Assembly: GCF_965227785.1 (NCBI RefSeq)
Contig: NZ_OZ245785.1
Location: 1,364,001 to 1,428,000, forward strand
DNA: 64,000 nucleotides
Reading direction: 5' to 3'
DNA from: Gracilimonas sp965227785
GTDB lineage: Bacteria; Bacteroidota; Rhodothermia; Balneolales; Balneolaceae
Below the pieces are notes generated by a model. It searched no databases, was not told where the DNA came from, and saw nothing but the letters and a program-made list of their open reading frames with translations. How positions within the stretch are numbered: position 1 is the stretch's first letter; each line of letters starts with the position of its first letter. Of this stretch, positions 8,686 to 17,325 are shown piece by piece. The position numbers and the translations under genes were made by a program.

Positions 8686-8988
8686 ATGAAAAACCTAAAA
8701 CTCACAGAACGACTCGGACTTGTAAGCTACCGTAACCAGGCGAAGTCGGAGATTAAGCCACATATTATTGTTGATACCGACATTTGTAACTCAACCTGTC
8801 CGCATAAGTGTACTACCTATGTTTGTCCGGCGAACTGCTACACGATGGACGACAATGGGAAAGTGCATTTTCAGGTAGAAGATTGCATCGAGTGCGGAAC
8901 GTGCATGTATGCCTGCGATCAGGGAGCAGTAGATTGGAATTATCCTGATCCTGAAATCGGTCGTGGCGTAACCTGGAATTTCGGGTAA
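8686..8988 (+). CDS. fixX: Ferredoxin-like protein FixX
   Basis: 100 residues from the ATG at 8686 (MKNLKLTERLGL). A longer reading from a TTG at 8653 would run through the inverted-repeat arm, so I reject it. Cysteines lie in CNSTCPHKCTTYVC and CIECGTCMYAC, a ferredoxin-like iron-sulfur pattern typical of FixX. The protein is the partner of the FixC flavoprotein in ETF:quinone oxidoreductase. Its stop codon (8986-8988) abuts the stop of the convergent toxin gene with no gap. Because the inserted cassette separates it from fixC, its expression may depend on read-through or on a promoter inside the cassette. Confidence 0.9.
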   Translation: MKNLKLTERLGLVSYRNQAKSEIKPHIIVDTDICNSTCPHKCTTYVCPANCYTMDDNGKVHFQVEDCIECGTCMYACDQGAVDWNYPDPEIGRGVTWNFG

Positions 8989-9369
8989 TCAGAATCCCAG
9001 GTTCTGCAGCTTCTCATCCTTTGTAGCCAGTGGAAATTCGTTGAGTAAAGCTGTGGAGACAATTAACCGATCGGCCGGATCATCGGGGAAGTCGGCCGGT
9101 AATTTCTCCTGCGCTAAAATCACATCTTTGTCAATAGGAATGACGGTACAAACCTGTTGTCTTGTAGCAAGCTCCATCCATTTTTTGAATGAAGGTTTCA
9201 GGTCGATCACTCCTTTTCTCACCAACATTTCCGTCTCCCAGACCGAAGCAGCTGATATGGCAATTTTCTGTTGAGCTGCCGACTCGTCCAGTGTTTTCCT
9301 TTCTTCATCGGTTAAAGGTCCTTCATCTAGCAGCCACCACAACCAAACGTGCGTATCAAGTAAAATCAT
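8989..9369 (-). CDS. VapC-like PIN-domain toxin
   Basis: 126 residues with PIN-domain acidic residues: D5 in MILLDTHVWLWWL, E45 in ASVWETEML, and D97/D100 in DPADRLIVSTAL. VapC toxins are endoribonucleases held inactive by a cognate antitoxin. The gene lies 10 bases downstream of the small antitoxin gene, the usual antitoxin-first order. It ends directly against fixX. Confidence 0.9.
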   Translation of the reverse strand: MILLDTHVWLWWLLDEGPLTDEERKTLDESAAQQKIAISAASVWETEMLVRKGVIDLKPSFKKWMELATRQQVCTVIPIDKDVILAQEKLPADFPDDPADRLIVSTALLNEFPLATKDEKLQNLGF

Positions 9370-9379
9370 CTACAATCTT

Positions 9380-9592
9380 TTATTCTTCAAATCCTGATTT
9401 GTCCGCGGATAGCCCTGAAGCCGTACCTTTGCCCTTCAGATCTTTCCAGGGAGTTCCCTGAATTTCTTTTGGTTGGTCAAGCTCATTTCTTAGCGATCGG
9501 ATGATCAAATCTTTTAAGCTTATCCCTTCTTCAACGGCCTTTATTTTGGCCTTTTTCATCAATTCATCGGGTAGATCTACAGAAGTTCTCAT
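9380..9592 (-). CDS. VapB-like antitoxin
   Basis: 70 residues. The N-terminus MRTSVDLPDELMKKAKIKAVEEG looks like a ribbon-helix-helix DNA-binding domain of the VapB/DUF2191 kind, followed by LKDLIIRSLRNEL. The C-terminal half is polar and probably the toxin-neutralising tail. By family behaviour the pair should autoregulate its own promoter, which would lie in the AT-rich stretch 9593-9650 shared divergently with the DUF2207 gene. Confidence 0.85.
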   Translation of the reverse strand: MRTSVDLPDELMKKAKIKAVEEGISLKDLIIRSLRNELDQPKEIQGTPWKDLKGKGTASGLSADKSGFEE

Positions 9593-9706
9593 ATCGCTAA
9601 ACTATGCATATTTATGTTTATATGTCAACGATATAACATCTTGTATTTTTTTGAGTAGAAAAGATCATTATGTATCCTTCAGAATCAATAAATGCAAAAC
9701 CCGGAC

Positions 9707-11479
9707 ATGAGAATTTCGAAACTCTTCTTTTTGTTTGTCATTACTTTCACCTTAAACCTTTTGGGCTCCACAGCTCTTGCTAAAGAATATGCTATCCCCG
9801 AGCTCAAAATTGAAGTTTCGATAAACCCCGATGGCACCGTAACCATAACCGAACACCGGACCTATGTATTTGATGGGGACTTCTCTTGGGCTAACTACGC
9901 ACTTCCAAAATCCGGTTTTTCCGCTATCCGAAACATTCAGGTTTCTGAGAATGGCTCCAATTTTGTAAACCTAAACTCCGAAGAACCCGGTACATTTCTG
10001 GTGGAAGAGTCAAACCGGTCATACAATATAAAATGGTTTTATGAGGCCGAAGATGAAGAACGGGTATTTTCCATTTCTTATACGCTGGAAGGAGCCGTCG
10101 TAATCGGGCCGGAGTGGAGTGAGTTCTTTTGGGATTACGCTGCAGCCGGACGAGAGAAATCCACCGAGGAATTGACCATTCTGTTTCAACTTCCTGAAGC
10201 CGTTTCTGATGCTAACCTTCATTCGTGGGTACGAAAGCCAGCCTGGGAGATTGAGTCGGTTCCATTCGATAAGGGACTGCAGTTTACCGGGTCTGATATC
10301 AGCCGAAGTCAGGCTGTGGTGATAAGAACGGTCTTTCCTACCTCCATTTTTGACACTTCCCGAACTAATATAACCAATCCGGATTTTTCCCTCATCTGGG
10401 CCAGAAACGACGAAGAAAACTATCGGCAGCAGCAAATTGCGGAAGCTGAAGAGCGCGAGCGCTTGATGACCTACGGTATTGAGTTGACTGTTGTAATAGC
10501 AGGACTTAGCATCCTTTGCTTCGTGTATTTCTATCGAAAATTCGGGAGCAGGCACCAGGTTAATTTATCCCCAAATGAGAGCCTTATGATTCCCGGAAAG
10601 CAAAAACCGGCCGCCATTGGCTGGCTACTCATGCACCGCACCATCACTGGTGGACATGTAACAGCAACTCTACTTGATTTAGCCCGACGCGGATATTTCG
10701 TAATTACTGAAGCAGAACCCGAAGAGGATGAGAGCTGGTTTTCTAATCCGAATAATGATAATACTTTTATTATCGCCGAAACCGACAAAGAACCCGACTC
10801 ATCTCTAACTGAATGGGAAATAGCATTACTCAATTTCGTTAAAAAACGAATTTCTGAAGGCCATTCAGATATCAAAAAGGTATTCAAATTTACTGACAGC
10901 GAAGTTTCTAAATGGTATAGTAGCTGGAAAGATGAACTGAAATCCTTTGCCGAAGAACAGGGCTGGATAGACAGAGAAAGCTTTAAAGGTGCCTGGTTGA
11001 ATTTTGGCTTGCAAATGGTGCTGATGCTGGCAGCATTAGTAGGCATCTTCATACTACATCCTGTTGTTGGGTTGGCAGCCATTGTTGTGTTTATATGTTC
11101 GGTATTATCCCTCATCATCGTCAGAAGAACTCCGAAAGGGGAAGAATTGTATATAAGCTGGAGTAACTATCAGCAGGCATTGAAAAATGCAAAGGATTAC
11201 TCCATCCCGGACCATCATCTCGGCCGGCACTTTATATACAGCATCGCATTTGGGCTGAGTAAAGATCATATCGAACACCTGTTCGAACAAAACCCGGTGG
11301 CAGCATCAACCATCACCTGGATGATTATTATTCCTGGAAGTGACAGTTCACCAGCCAGTATTGCCACTTCATTCAGCAACCTTGCGGCAACCGGAACAAT
11401 ATCTTCGGGGGGAGGTGCCTCAGGTGGGGTTGCTTCGGCCGGATCAGCCGGAGGAGGAGCATCAGGAGGAGCGGGTTAA
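9707..11479 (+). CDS. DUF2207 family membrane protein
   Basis: 590 residues from the ATG at 9707; an in-frame ATG at 9692 would add five residues ahead of the signal peptide and is less likely. The order is: signal peptide; extracellular beta-rich DUF2207 domain (EITVSINPDGTVTITEHRTY-like opening, FSWANYALPKSG); a membrane segment near residues 255-275; a cytoplasmic region with IGWLLMHRTITGGHVTATLLDLARRGYF; two further membrane segments near 425-465; and a Gly/Ser/Ala-rich tail (SSGGGASGG). The DUF2207 family is widespread but lacks a firm function. The low-complexity tail is typical of the family. Confidence 0.85.
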   Translation: MRISKLFFLFVITFTLNLLGSTALAKEYAIPELKIEVSINPDGTVTITEHRTYVFDGDFSWANYALPKSGFSAIRNIQVSENGSNFVNLNSEEPGTFLVEESNRSYNIKWFYEAEDEERVFSISYTLEGAVVIGPEWSEFFWDYAAAGREKSTEELTILFQLPEAVSDANLHSWVRKPAWEIESVPFDKGLQFTGSDISRSQAVVIRTVFPTSIFDTSRTNITNPDFSLIWARNDEENYRQQQIAEAEERERLMTYGIELTVVIAGLSILCFVYFYRKFGSRHQVNLSPNESLMIPGKQKPAAIGWLLMHRTITGGHVTATLLDLARRGYFVITEAEPEEDESWFSNPNNDNTFIIAETDKEPDSSLTEWEIALLNFVKKRISEGHSDIKKVFKFTDSEVSKWYSSWKDELKSFAEEQGWIDRESFKGAWLNFGLQMVLMLAALVGIFILHPVVGLAAIVVFICSVLSLIIVRRTPKGEELYISWSNYQQALKNAKDYSIPDHHLGRHFIYSIAFGLSKDHIEHLFEQNPVAASTITWMIIIPGSDSSPASIATSFSNLAATGTISSGGGASGGVASAGSAGGGASGGAG

Positions 11480-11591
11480 ATAATAGATCTTCATATTCTT
11501 ATTAAGGAATATTAGAATTCACCCCTGATTTGAAACTAATATAGTTCATACTTGTTGGAATGAGTGAAATACCAACAAATCAACCACAACA

Positions 11592-12464
11592 ATGAACTAT
11601 TTATTTAAGAGACTTAGATTTTTATCCATATTAACAGTACTTATAGGTGTATTTGCTTTCACCGCGTGCAACACGAACAGCGGCTCAGGCACCGGAACAA
11701 TGAAAATTTCTTTGACTGATGCCCCTGCTGCCTATGATGAGGTTAATATCGAAATTCGCCAGGTACTGGTAAATCAGGATGAAGATGCTGAAGAACCAGA
11801 TGATAACGGTGAAGACAATGATAATGGTGAAGAAGACGGAGACGAGAAAGACAACGGGTGGTACTCCATTCTGGATGACTCCATGACTGTGAACCTGTTA
11901 GACTATCAGCACGGTGCCACACTTGAGTTAGGAGAAACCGAACTTGAAGCCGGCCAATACAACCAGATTCGCCTGATCCTTGGTGACAACAACACCATAG
12001 TAATAGATGGAGAAACTTATGCTCTTACCACACCCAGCGCTCAACAGTCCGGTTATAAACTCCTTGTAAACGCCAATGTTGAAGAAGATCAGGTATATGA
12101 ATTGGTTATCGACTTTGATGCTTCTCAATCTATTGTGGAAACAGGAAATGGCAACTACATCCTTAAACCTGTGCTACGAACCGTTGATTTAGAAGAGCAG
12201 GCGAGTATTTCAGGGAAGGTTCTTCCTATCGAAGCTGAGCCTTTTGTGTACGCCATAGTTGGGCAAGATACCGTTGGAACACAGCCTGACAATGAAGGCA
12301 ATTTCAAACTTGTAGGCCTCGAAGATGTAACCTACAACGTATCATTCAACCCAACCAATGACTCCTATGCTGATTCCCTCGTGGAAGGTATTGAGCTTGA
12401 AGAAGGTGAAGAATTTGAGTTTGAAGAAACCATTGAGTTAGAAAGTAAAGGAGCTCTCAACTAA
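11592..12464 (+). CDS. DUF4382 family lipoprotein
   Basis: 290 residues with a lipoprotein signal (lipobox FTAC, Cys26). MKISLTDAPAAYDEVNIEIRQV is the hallmark DUF4382 opening. Residues 62-88 form an almost purely acidic Asp/Glu/Asn insertion before the motif resumes at WYSILDDSMTVNLLDYQHG. A C-terminal Ig/carboxypeptidase-regulatory-like segment (ISGKVLPIEAEP...GNFKLVGLEDVTYNVSF) follows from about residue 210. The lipid anchor implies an envelope location. It is a single-gene unit with its own terminator. The function is unknown; the acidic loop could bind Ca2+, which is inference. Confidence 0.85.
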   Translation: MNYLFKRLRFLSILTVLIGVFAFTACNTNSGSGTGTMKISLTDAPAAYDEVNIEIRQVLVNQDEDAEEPDDNGEDNDNGEEDGDEKDNGWYSILDDSMTVNLLDYQHGATLELGETELEAGQYNQIRLILGDNNTIVIDGETYALTTPSAQQSGYKLLVNANVEEDQVYELVIDFDASQSIVETGNGNYILKPVLRTVDLEEQASISGKVLPIEAEPFVYAIVGQDTVGTQPDNEGNFKLVGLEDVTYNVSFNPTNDSYADSLVEGIELEEGEEFEFEETIELESKGALN

Positions 12465-12490
12465 GATACCTTTTAAATAACACTACTAAT

Positions 12491-12519
12491 AAGCCCGCTT
12501 CAATGGCGGGCTTTTTTTA
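12491..12519 (+). terminator. Intrinsic terminator after the DUF4382 gene
   Basis: AAGCCCGC (12491-12498) pairs with GCGGGCTT (12506-12513) around a 7-base loop and is followed by a run of T to 12518. It lies 27 bases past the stop codon. Confidence 0.9.
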
Positions 12520-12587
12520 TGTCAACTATTTCCATTTTTATTTGTTATGCTTCAAACCGCATATAAAACATTTGCAAACTGACATCT

Positions 12588-13757
12588 ATGAACGCCCAAG
12601 AGTTTTACGAAAAACTAAATACCATTTTTTCTTTCCGGGAGGTCTCTGATCATTCCCTATACACTCCCCTTCCTGATGACTGGTACATTGCTCTTGCTGA
12701 TGTGAGAGGATCAACTGATGCCATACGCCTTGGGAAATATAAAGAAGTAAACATGGCGGGTGCATCCATCATTGCAGCACTTAATAACTTCTACAAAAAG
12801 GAAGACCTCCTTCCCTACCTCTTTGGTGGTGATGGCTCCCTGATTGCACTGCCTGATCGAGAAATTGAACAAGTTAAAGGAATTCTGTCCTTCTGCCGAA
12901 AAGCTGTCCAAGATGCCTACGGACTTGAAATGGCTATCGGGATTATACAGGTAAAAGAACTCAGGGAACTTGGCCATAATATAAGTGTGGCCCGTTTTGC
13001 AATGTCTGAGTATTTAGATCAAACTATTTTTTGGGGAACCGGGGTCACCTTCGCTGAACAACTTATTAAGGAAGAGGACCGGCTTAAACATGTTGAACCT
13101 ATTGAAGCAGACTTCACGGGGCTCGAATGCCGCTGGAGTCAGGTGCCAAGTAATAAAGATGAGGTAGCCGCATACATTATTCAATCATTCAAAAAAGATG
13201 ATGAAAAGAGTGCTGAAATCTATGAGCAGTGTTTTGAAAAGATCGAGGAGATCTACGGCACGGAAGACAATTTTCACCCTCTTCGGGAAGATGACCTGCA
13301 AATGACTACCAATCCGCTTCTGCTTGGGGTAGAGTGGAAACTAAGAACACAGCCACCAACCTTGCTAAAACGACTGAAACATGCCGGGATGATGATCTTT
13401 CAACTTATCACCGGGTTGTATCTGATGAAGTTCAAGAAGAAAACTTCGGCCACTGATTGGGGTGCATATAAACCCGATTTAGTCCGTCATGCTGACTATA
13501 AAAAGTTTGGAGACGGGCTTCGTTTTGTGGCCTCAGGCACTATAAAACAAAGAATGGAAATGACAGAGTTTTTAGAGGATCTTTTTAGTCAAGGAAGTGT
13601 CGCTTATGGCATTCACGCTTCCTTTGCTGCAATGGTTACCTGTTTTGTGAGAAGTTACCAAAGTAATCACATTCACTTTGTAGATGGAACCGATGGTGGA
13701 TATGCAAAAGCATCCCAGGAGCTTAAAAATCGCAGAGCCCAGCTTGAAAAAAGATAG
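12588..13757 (+). CDS. DUF3095 family protein, possible class III cyclase-like fold
   Basis: 389 residues, recognised as DUF3095 by LPDDWYIALADVRGSTDAIRLGKYKEVNMAGA and the long C-terminal half ending HIHFVDGTDGGYAKA. Residues 34-42 (LADVRGSTD) and 78-83 (FGGDGS) resemble the DxxGST and GGD-like segments of class III nucleotidyl cyclases. That resemblance is my inference and the family has no proven activity that I know of. No membrane segment or signal peptide is clear, so it is probably cytoplasmic. Convergent with the next gene, whose stop is 10 bases away. Confidence 0.8.
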   Translation: MNAQEFYEKLNTIFSFREVSDHSLYTPLPDDWYIALADVRGSTDAIRLGKYKEVNMAGASIIAALNNFYKKEDLLPYLFGGDGSLIALPDREIEQVKGILSFCRKAVQDAYGLEMAIGIIQVKELRELGHNISVARFAMSEYLDQTIFWGTGVTFAEQLIKEEDRLKHVEPIEADFTGLECRWSQVPSNKDEVAAYIIQSFKKDDEKSAEIYEQCFEKIEEIYGTEDNFHPLREDDLQMTTNPLLLGVEWKLRTQPPTLLKRLKHAGMMIFQLITGLYLMKFKKKTSATDWGAYKPDLVRHADYKKFGDGLRFVASGTIKQRMEMTEFLEDLFSQGSVAYGIHASFAAMVTCFVRSYQSNHIHFVDGTDGGYAKASQELKNRRAQLEKR

Positions 13758-13767
13758 GATTCAACTA

Positions 13768-14367
13768 CTAAAACCTTACTCTTAAAGTTAGCCCAACAGA
13801 TTCTGTATAAGGATTTACAGATGGCATTAACTGTACTCTACTTTTCTGGTTTGCGTTGTATTTATCAACAAGACGCATCGATTGAACGATATCATAGATA
13901 AAACGATAGGTGTAAATTCCAAGACCACCCAGCATCACAATTACTCCTGCTGTATATAAACCGGAATCCCCTCCATATCCACCACCCAAGGCACCTAAAC
14001 CACCTAAAGCCATAAGCGCCGAACCACCAAGCCTAACAAAAGTACCTCTCCATATTTTATCACCATTATCTGTATAGAGATATCCCATTGAAGGACCGGC
14101 TAAGAAACCAACCGGTATAAGCGGTGTTCCAATTAGATTGAGTCCCGGTATTACAGCTAGTACATAAGGGCCTAATGTAGCCCCTAAAGCAATACCTAAA
14201 GCTCTGCCTCTTTTCTTCAATTCAATTGCATCACTCGTATCAGGAAGAGAGTTCAAGTTATTATTGTTTAGATATGCGTATGAGTCTGAATATGCTACAT
14301 TCTGGGTTGACGCTTGAGATGGATATAACAAAAAACAAACCCATGTTATTAAAATGATGTATTTCAT
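13768..14367 (-). CDS. Hypothetical membrane/envelope protein
   Basis: 199 residues with a signal peptide (MKYIILITWVCFLLYPSQAS). After a polar Asn-rich linker come several hydrophobic glycine-rich segments (GIALGATLGPYVLAVIPGLN, GGSALMALGGLGALGGGYGG, TAGVIVMLGGLGIYTYRFIY). The C-terminus (SVGLTLRVRF) ends in Phe, as in outer membrane proteins. I do not recognise a family. The combination of signal peptide and terminal Phe hints at an outer-membrane or periplasmic-face membrane protein. Confidence 0.6.
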   Translation of the reverse strand: MKYIILITWVCFLLYPSQASTQNVAYSDSYAYLNNNNLNSLPDTSDAIELKKRGRALGIALGATLGPYVLAVIPGLNLIGTPLIPVGFLAGPSMGYLYTDNGDKIWRGTFVRLGGSALMALGGLGALGGGYGGDSGLYTAGVIVMLGGLGIYTYRFIYDIVQSMRLVDKYNANQKSRVQLMPSVNPYTESVGLTLRVRF

Positions 14368-14589
14368 AACAAAAGATTTTAAACCCCTATTATTATTTCA
14401 GGCCAAAGCAAGATGAGACAACATAGACGGATCGCGACCCTTATTTTTATATAATAAAATTAAGGTAGAAATGCGTATTTAAAGCTTTAATAAATCAAAT
14501 TCTAATATCTATGTTGAAACGTTGAGTTTTTCAGGGCTACCTAAGGTAGCTTTTCAAAATCTTCACTCCGAATACATTCGGTATAGATT

Positions 14590-15615
14590 TTATCCCAATT
14601 TTCTACGGACGCCCGGTACCACTTCTTTGGCAAAAAGCTCAATTGACTGCAACAGTTTTTCATGAGGAACACTTCCCACGCTCATCTGAAGCAGGAAGCG
14701 ATCGTGATTAAAAATCTCGTACTGGTACAGGATTTTATCAATTACATCCTGAGGACTACCCACCACATTAGCCCCTTTCAGAGTAATAGAAGCATCAAAC
14801 TGCTGACGGTTCATAGGAGGCCATCCTCTCTCCTTTCCGATTTTATCCATCGTAGTTTTAAACGCTGGAAAAGCAATATCAGCCGCCTCCTGAGTGGATT
14901 CAGCTATAAAGCCGTGTGAGTTAATACTTAAAGCTGGTTTTGGTTGATTGTGTTCTTCGGCTGCGCGGCGGTGTAAGTCAGCCATTTGTTTAAACTGGGC
15001 AGGTTGTCCGCCAATTATCGCAATAGCCATCGGCATACCCATTGCACCGGCTTCATAGGCTGACTTAGGGGTACCTCCAACGGCTCTCCATACCGGCATT
15101 CTATCCTGATATGGCTGTGGATACACGCCCCTGTTATTAATCGATGGACGATATTTACCCTGCCAGGTGATTTTCTCTTCTTCCCGGAGCTTCATTAATA
15201 ACTCCAGTTTTTCGGAAAACAGCTCTTCATAATTCTGCAGATCATACCCGAACAATGGAAAAGATTCAATAAAGGAACCCCGGCCAACCATAATCTCCGC
15301 CCGTCCTTCCGTAAGCAGATCAATAGTAGAAAATTGCTGAAATACCCGAACCGGATCTTCCGAACCGAGCACGGTAACCGCACTACTCAACCGGATATTT
15401 TTGGTTCGGCTCGCTGCTGCAGCAAGTAATGTAGTTGGTGAAGAAGAAACGTATTCTTCTCTGTGGTGCTCTCCGATGGCAAACACATCCAAACCAAGCT
15501 CATCAGCCAGCTCGATTTCTTCCATCAGATTATTAAGTCGTTGAGATGGAGTCAGTTTCTTCCCGCTTTCAGCCTCAGGTGTATTCTCTACAAAAGTATA
15601 AATTCCAAATTCCAT
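14590..15615 (-). CDS. LLM-class flavin-dependent oxidoreductase (luciferase-like)
   Basis: 341 residues. The TIM-barrel bacterial-luciferase-like family is indicated by MEFGIYTF at the start, AIGEHHREEYVSSSPTTLLAAAA (about 45-68), RLSSAVTVLGSEDPVRVFQQFSTIDLLTEGRAEIMVGRGSF and the C-terminal VVGSPQDVIDKI. Members use FMN or F420-like flavins in monooxygenase or reductase reactions; the substrate cannot be read from sequence. It is a single-gene unit. A small hairpin at 14536-14550 (GCTACC/GGTAGC) lies downstream but has no T-run on this strand. Confidence 0.9.
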   Translation of the reverse strand: MEFGIYTFVENTPEAESGKKLTPSQRLNNLMEEIELADELGLDVFAIGEHHREEYVSSSPTTLLAAAASRTKNIRLSSAVTVLGSEDPVRVFQQFSTIDLLTEGRAEIMVGRGSFIESFPLFGYDLQNYEELFSEKLELLMKLREEEKITWQGKYRPSINNRGVYPQPYQDRMPVWRAVGGTPKSAYEAGAMGMPMAIAIIGGQPAQFKQMADLHRRAAEEHNQPKPALSINSHGFIAESTQEAADIAFPAFKTTMDKIGKERGWPPMNRQQFDASITLKGANVVGSPQDVIDKILYQYEIFNHDRFLLQMSVGSVPHEKLLQSIELFAKEVVPGVRRKLG

Positions 15616-15809
15616 AAATATTTAACTATACAACTACGATTGTTTAAAAAAGTAACTTTATAACCTTTGATTAAGTTCGATCGAATTGCTTGTCCAAAGC
15701 ATATAATAATGGAACCGGGAAGATTTATTCTATCTATTAATTTATATACTCTAAGTGGTAAATTAACACTTACGGAATTGCCTAACGTGAAATATTAACT
15801 CAGGTATCC

Positions 15810-16025
15810 ATGTATATGAGTGATAAAGAAAAAAGGCATTCAATTTCACTTAGCACTGAACAAATCGAGTGTATCAGAAATGCATGTATCGAAGCAGCAA
15901 GGGAAGGCTTCAGAGATGCTTCTATGAGTGGGCTTTGCATGGAAGGAGCTATTGAGGCTGCTATCGGCTCTATTCAATCGCTGGATATTCATCACAAGAT
16001 TAAGGAAACGCCTAAAGATGATTAA
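15810..16025 (+). CDS. Small conserved hypothetical protein
   Basis: 71 residues; ATG codons at 15810 and 15816 are both possible. The core reads IRNACIEAAREGFRDASMSGLCMEGAIEAAIGSIQSLDI. It resembles short alpha-helical proteins with a GLC-x-EG motif that I recall from many bacteria as hypothetical genes. The 3' end overlaps the DUF488 gene by 8 bases, so the two are probably co-translated. No function is known to me. Confidence 0.65.
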   Translation: MYMSDKEKRHSISLSTEQIECIRNACIEAAREGFRDASMSGLCMEGAIEAAIGSIQSLDIHHKIKETPKDD

Positions 16026-16371
16026 GCTAAAAAGAGTATATGAAGAACTCTCTCCGGAAGATGGGTATCGAATACTTACCGAGCGCCTATGGCCACGCGG
16101 GGTTTCTAAAGAACGGGCTAACCTGGACAAGTGGATGAAAGGAGTAGCACCCAGCCATGAGTTAAGAAAGTGGTTTGATCACGACCATGAAAAATGGGAT
16201 GAATTCAAGGATCGTTATCGAAAAGAGTTATTCGGATCTGAGGCTGTTCAAGAGCTTATCGATATAATAAAAGAAGAAGAGTCCATTACTTTCGTATTTG
16301 CCTCAAAGGATGAAAAGCATAACAGCACGGTTCTACTTAAAGAATTCATAGAGCAACTTCTTTCCGACTAA
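16018..16371 (+). CDS. DUF488 family protein
   Basis: 117 residues from the ATG at 16018; a longer frame upstream overlaps the preceding small gene almost entirely and is rejected. The DUF488 signature is clear: IKLKRVYEELSPEDGYRILTERLWPRGVSKE at the start, then WMKGVAPSHELRKWFDHDHEKWDEF and ITFVFASKDEKHNSTVLLKEF near the end. The family is cytoplasmic and common, without an agreed function. It is coupled to the upstream 71-residue gene. Confidence 0.9.
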   Translation: MIKLKRVYEELSPEDGYRILTERLWPRGVSKERANLDKWMKGVAPSHELRKWFDHDHEKWDEFKDRYRKELFGSEAVQELIDIIKEEESITFVFASKDEKHNSTVLLKEFIEQLLSD

Positions 16372-16422
16372 CTTCATCGTCTGAGTTAACATCGAACCCC
16401 GAACTATGAACTAAAGGAGACC

Positions 16423-16445
16423 CCAACTTTAACGTTAAAAGTTGG
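16423..16445. terminator. Hairpin between convergent genes, possible terminator
   Basis: CCAACTT (16423-16429) pairs with AAGTTGG (16439-16445), and the loop TAACGTTAA is itself palindromic. It lies between the convergent DUF488 and DUF420 genes. No clean T-run follows, so it is a weak candidate. Confidence 0.35.
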
Positions 16446-16471
16446 ATGTTCCTTGTTGGGCGTTCAATAGC

Positions 16472-17041
16472 CTATCCCCAAATTTTTAGCATAAAGAAAA
16501 CCAGAACACCGGTAACCGAAACATAAAGCCAGATAGGGAAGGTCCACCGCGATACTTTTTTGTGGGTTGTAAACTTCCCACTGAAAGCAAAATAGAAACT
16601 GGAAAGCACCAGCGGAACTACAAAAACGGAAAGGACGATATGCGTTATTAATATGAAGAAATAGACCGGTCGAATAAACCCCTCGCCCATAAACTTGGTA
16701 TCTCCCACAAAGTGATGGTACACCACATAGCTTACCAAAAATAAAGAGGAAGTCACGAATGCGGCCAGGTTAAAACGCATATGCTTTTGAAAGTCTCGTC
16801 GTTTTATCTCCCGAAAAGCCAACAGCAAAAAGATGGTACTCAGAAAATTCAACCCGGCGTTAACCGCCGATAAATTCTTGATCCACGGAACCGGAGCTTC
16901 GGCTCCTTCTTTAAAATAGATCAGCCAAAAAAGAAACAGTACGGCGCCAATACTTAGCCCGGCTATCAATCCGATTGCTTTTTTCGCACTGATTTGTTCT
17001 AATATTTTGGATGATTCAGGTAAGGTGAAATTTTCAGACAT
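16472..17041 (-). CDS. DUF420 membrane protein, probable cytochrome oxidase assembly factor
   Basis: 189 residues with about five membrane segments. The DUF420 features are FLSTIFLLLAFREIKRRDFQKHMRFNLAAF, SYVVYHHFVGDTKF, and HIVLSVFVVPLVL, including conserved membrane histidines. DUF420 proteins (CtaM-like) are associated with maturation of haem-copper oxidases. Its divergent position next to the ActA-coxD respiratory operon fits that role. The intervening 284 bases should carry both promoters. Confidence 0.85.
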   Translation of the reverse strand: MSENFTLPESSKILEQISAKKAIGLIAGLSIGAVLFLFWLIYFKEGAEAPVPWIKNLSAVNAGLNFLSTIFLLLAFREIKRRDFQKHMRFNLAAFVTSSLFLVSYVVYHHFVGDTKFMGEGFIRPVYFFILITHIVLSVFVVPLVLSSFYFAFSGKFTTHKKVSRWTFPIWLYVSVTGVLVFFMLKIWG

Positions 17042-17231
17042 GTCTTTTTTACTTCTATATGTTTGCGAGCCAAAGTTAAGACATGCTAAACCAAAACGTG
17101 AGTTTTTTCCATTCCTTTTTCGGCATTTTTGCTAAATGTATACTATCTTTTCGCCCTCACATCTTTAGGGTGTGACCGGAGTCTATGCAAATCTATTTAG
17201 AACTGTTTTAAATAGAAGTCGTTCCGTCCTT

Positions 17232-17267
17232 TTTGTTCAATTTAGAATGAAAAAATTGATAGATTTG
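17232..17267 (+). promoter_or_regulatory. Candidate Bacteroidota-type promoter for the respiratory operon
   Basis: TTTG at 17232-17235 and TAGATTTG at 17260-17267 resemble the -33 (TTTG) and -7 (TAnnTTTG) elements of Bacteroidota promoters. The 24-base spacing is longer than the usual 17-21 or so, so this is tentative. It lies about 60 bases ahead of actA. Confidence 0.3.
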
Positions 17268-17325
17268 CCCGGCCTAAGAACGGGAGCAATCCTGCTCTAT
17301 ACGTAAACTTAAATCAGCAATCTTT

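Noticed and set aside
4992..8988. Nitrogen-fixation fix operon
   Set aside because: No nif genes are present and gene lengths match the common ETF/ETF-quinone oxidoreductase system; the fix names reflect homology only.
14536..14550. Terminator for the luciferase-like gene
   Set aside because: The 6-bp hairpin has no T-run on the minus strand; the TTTT lies on the other strand where no gene ends.
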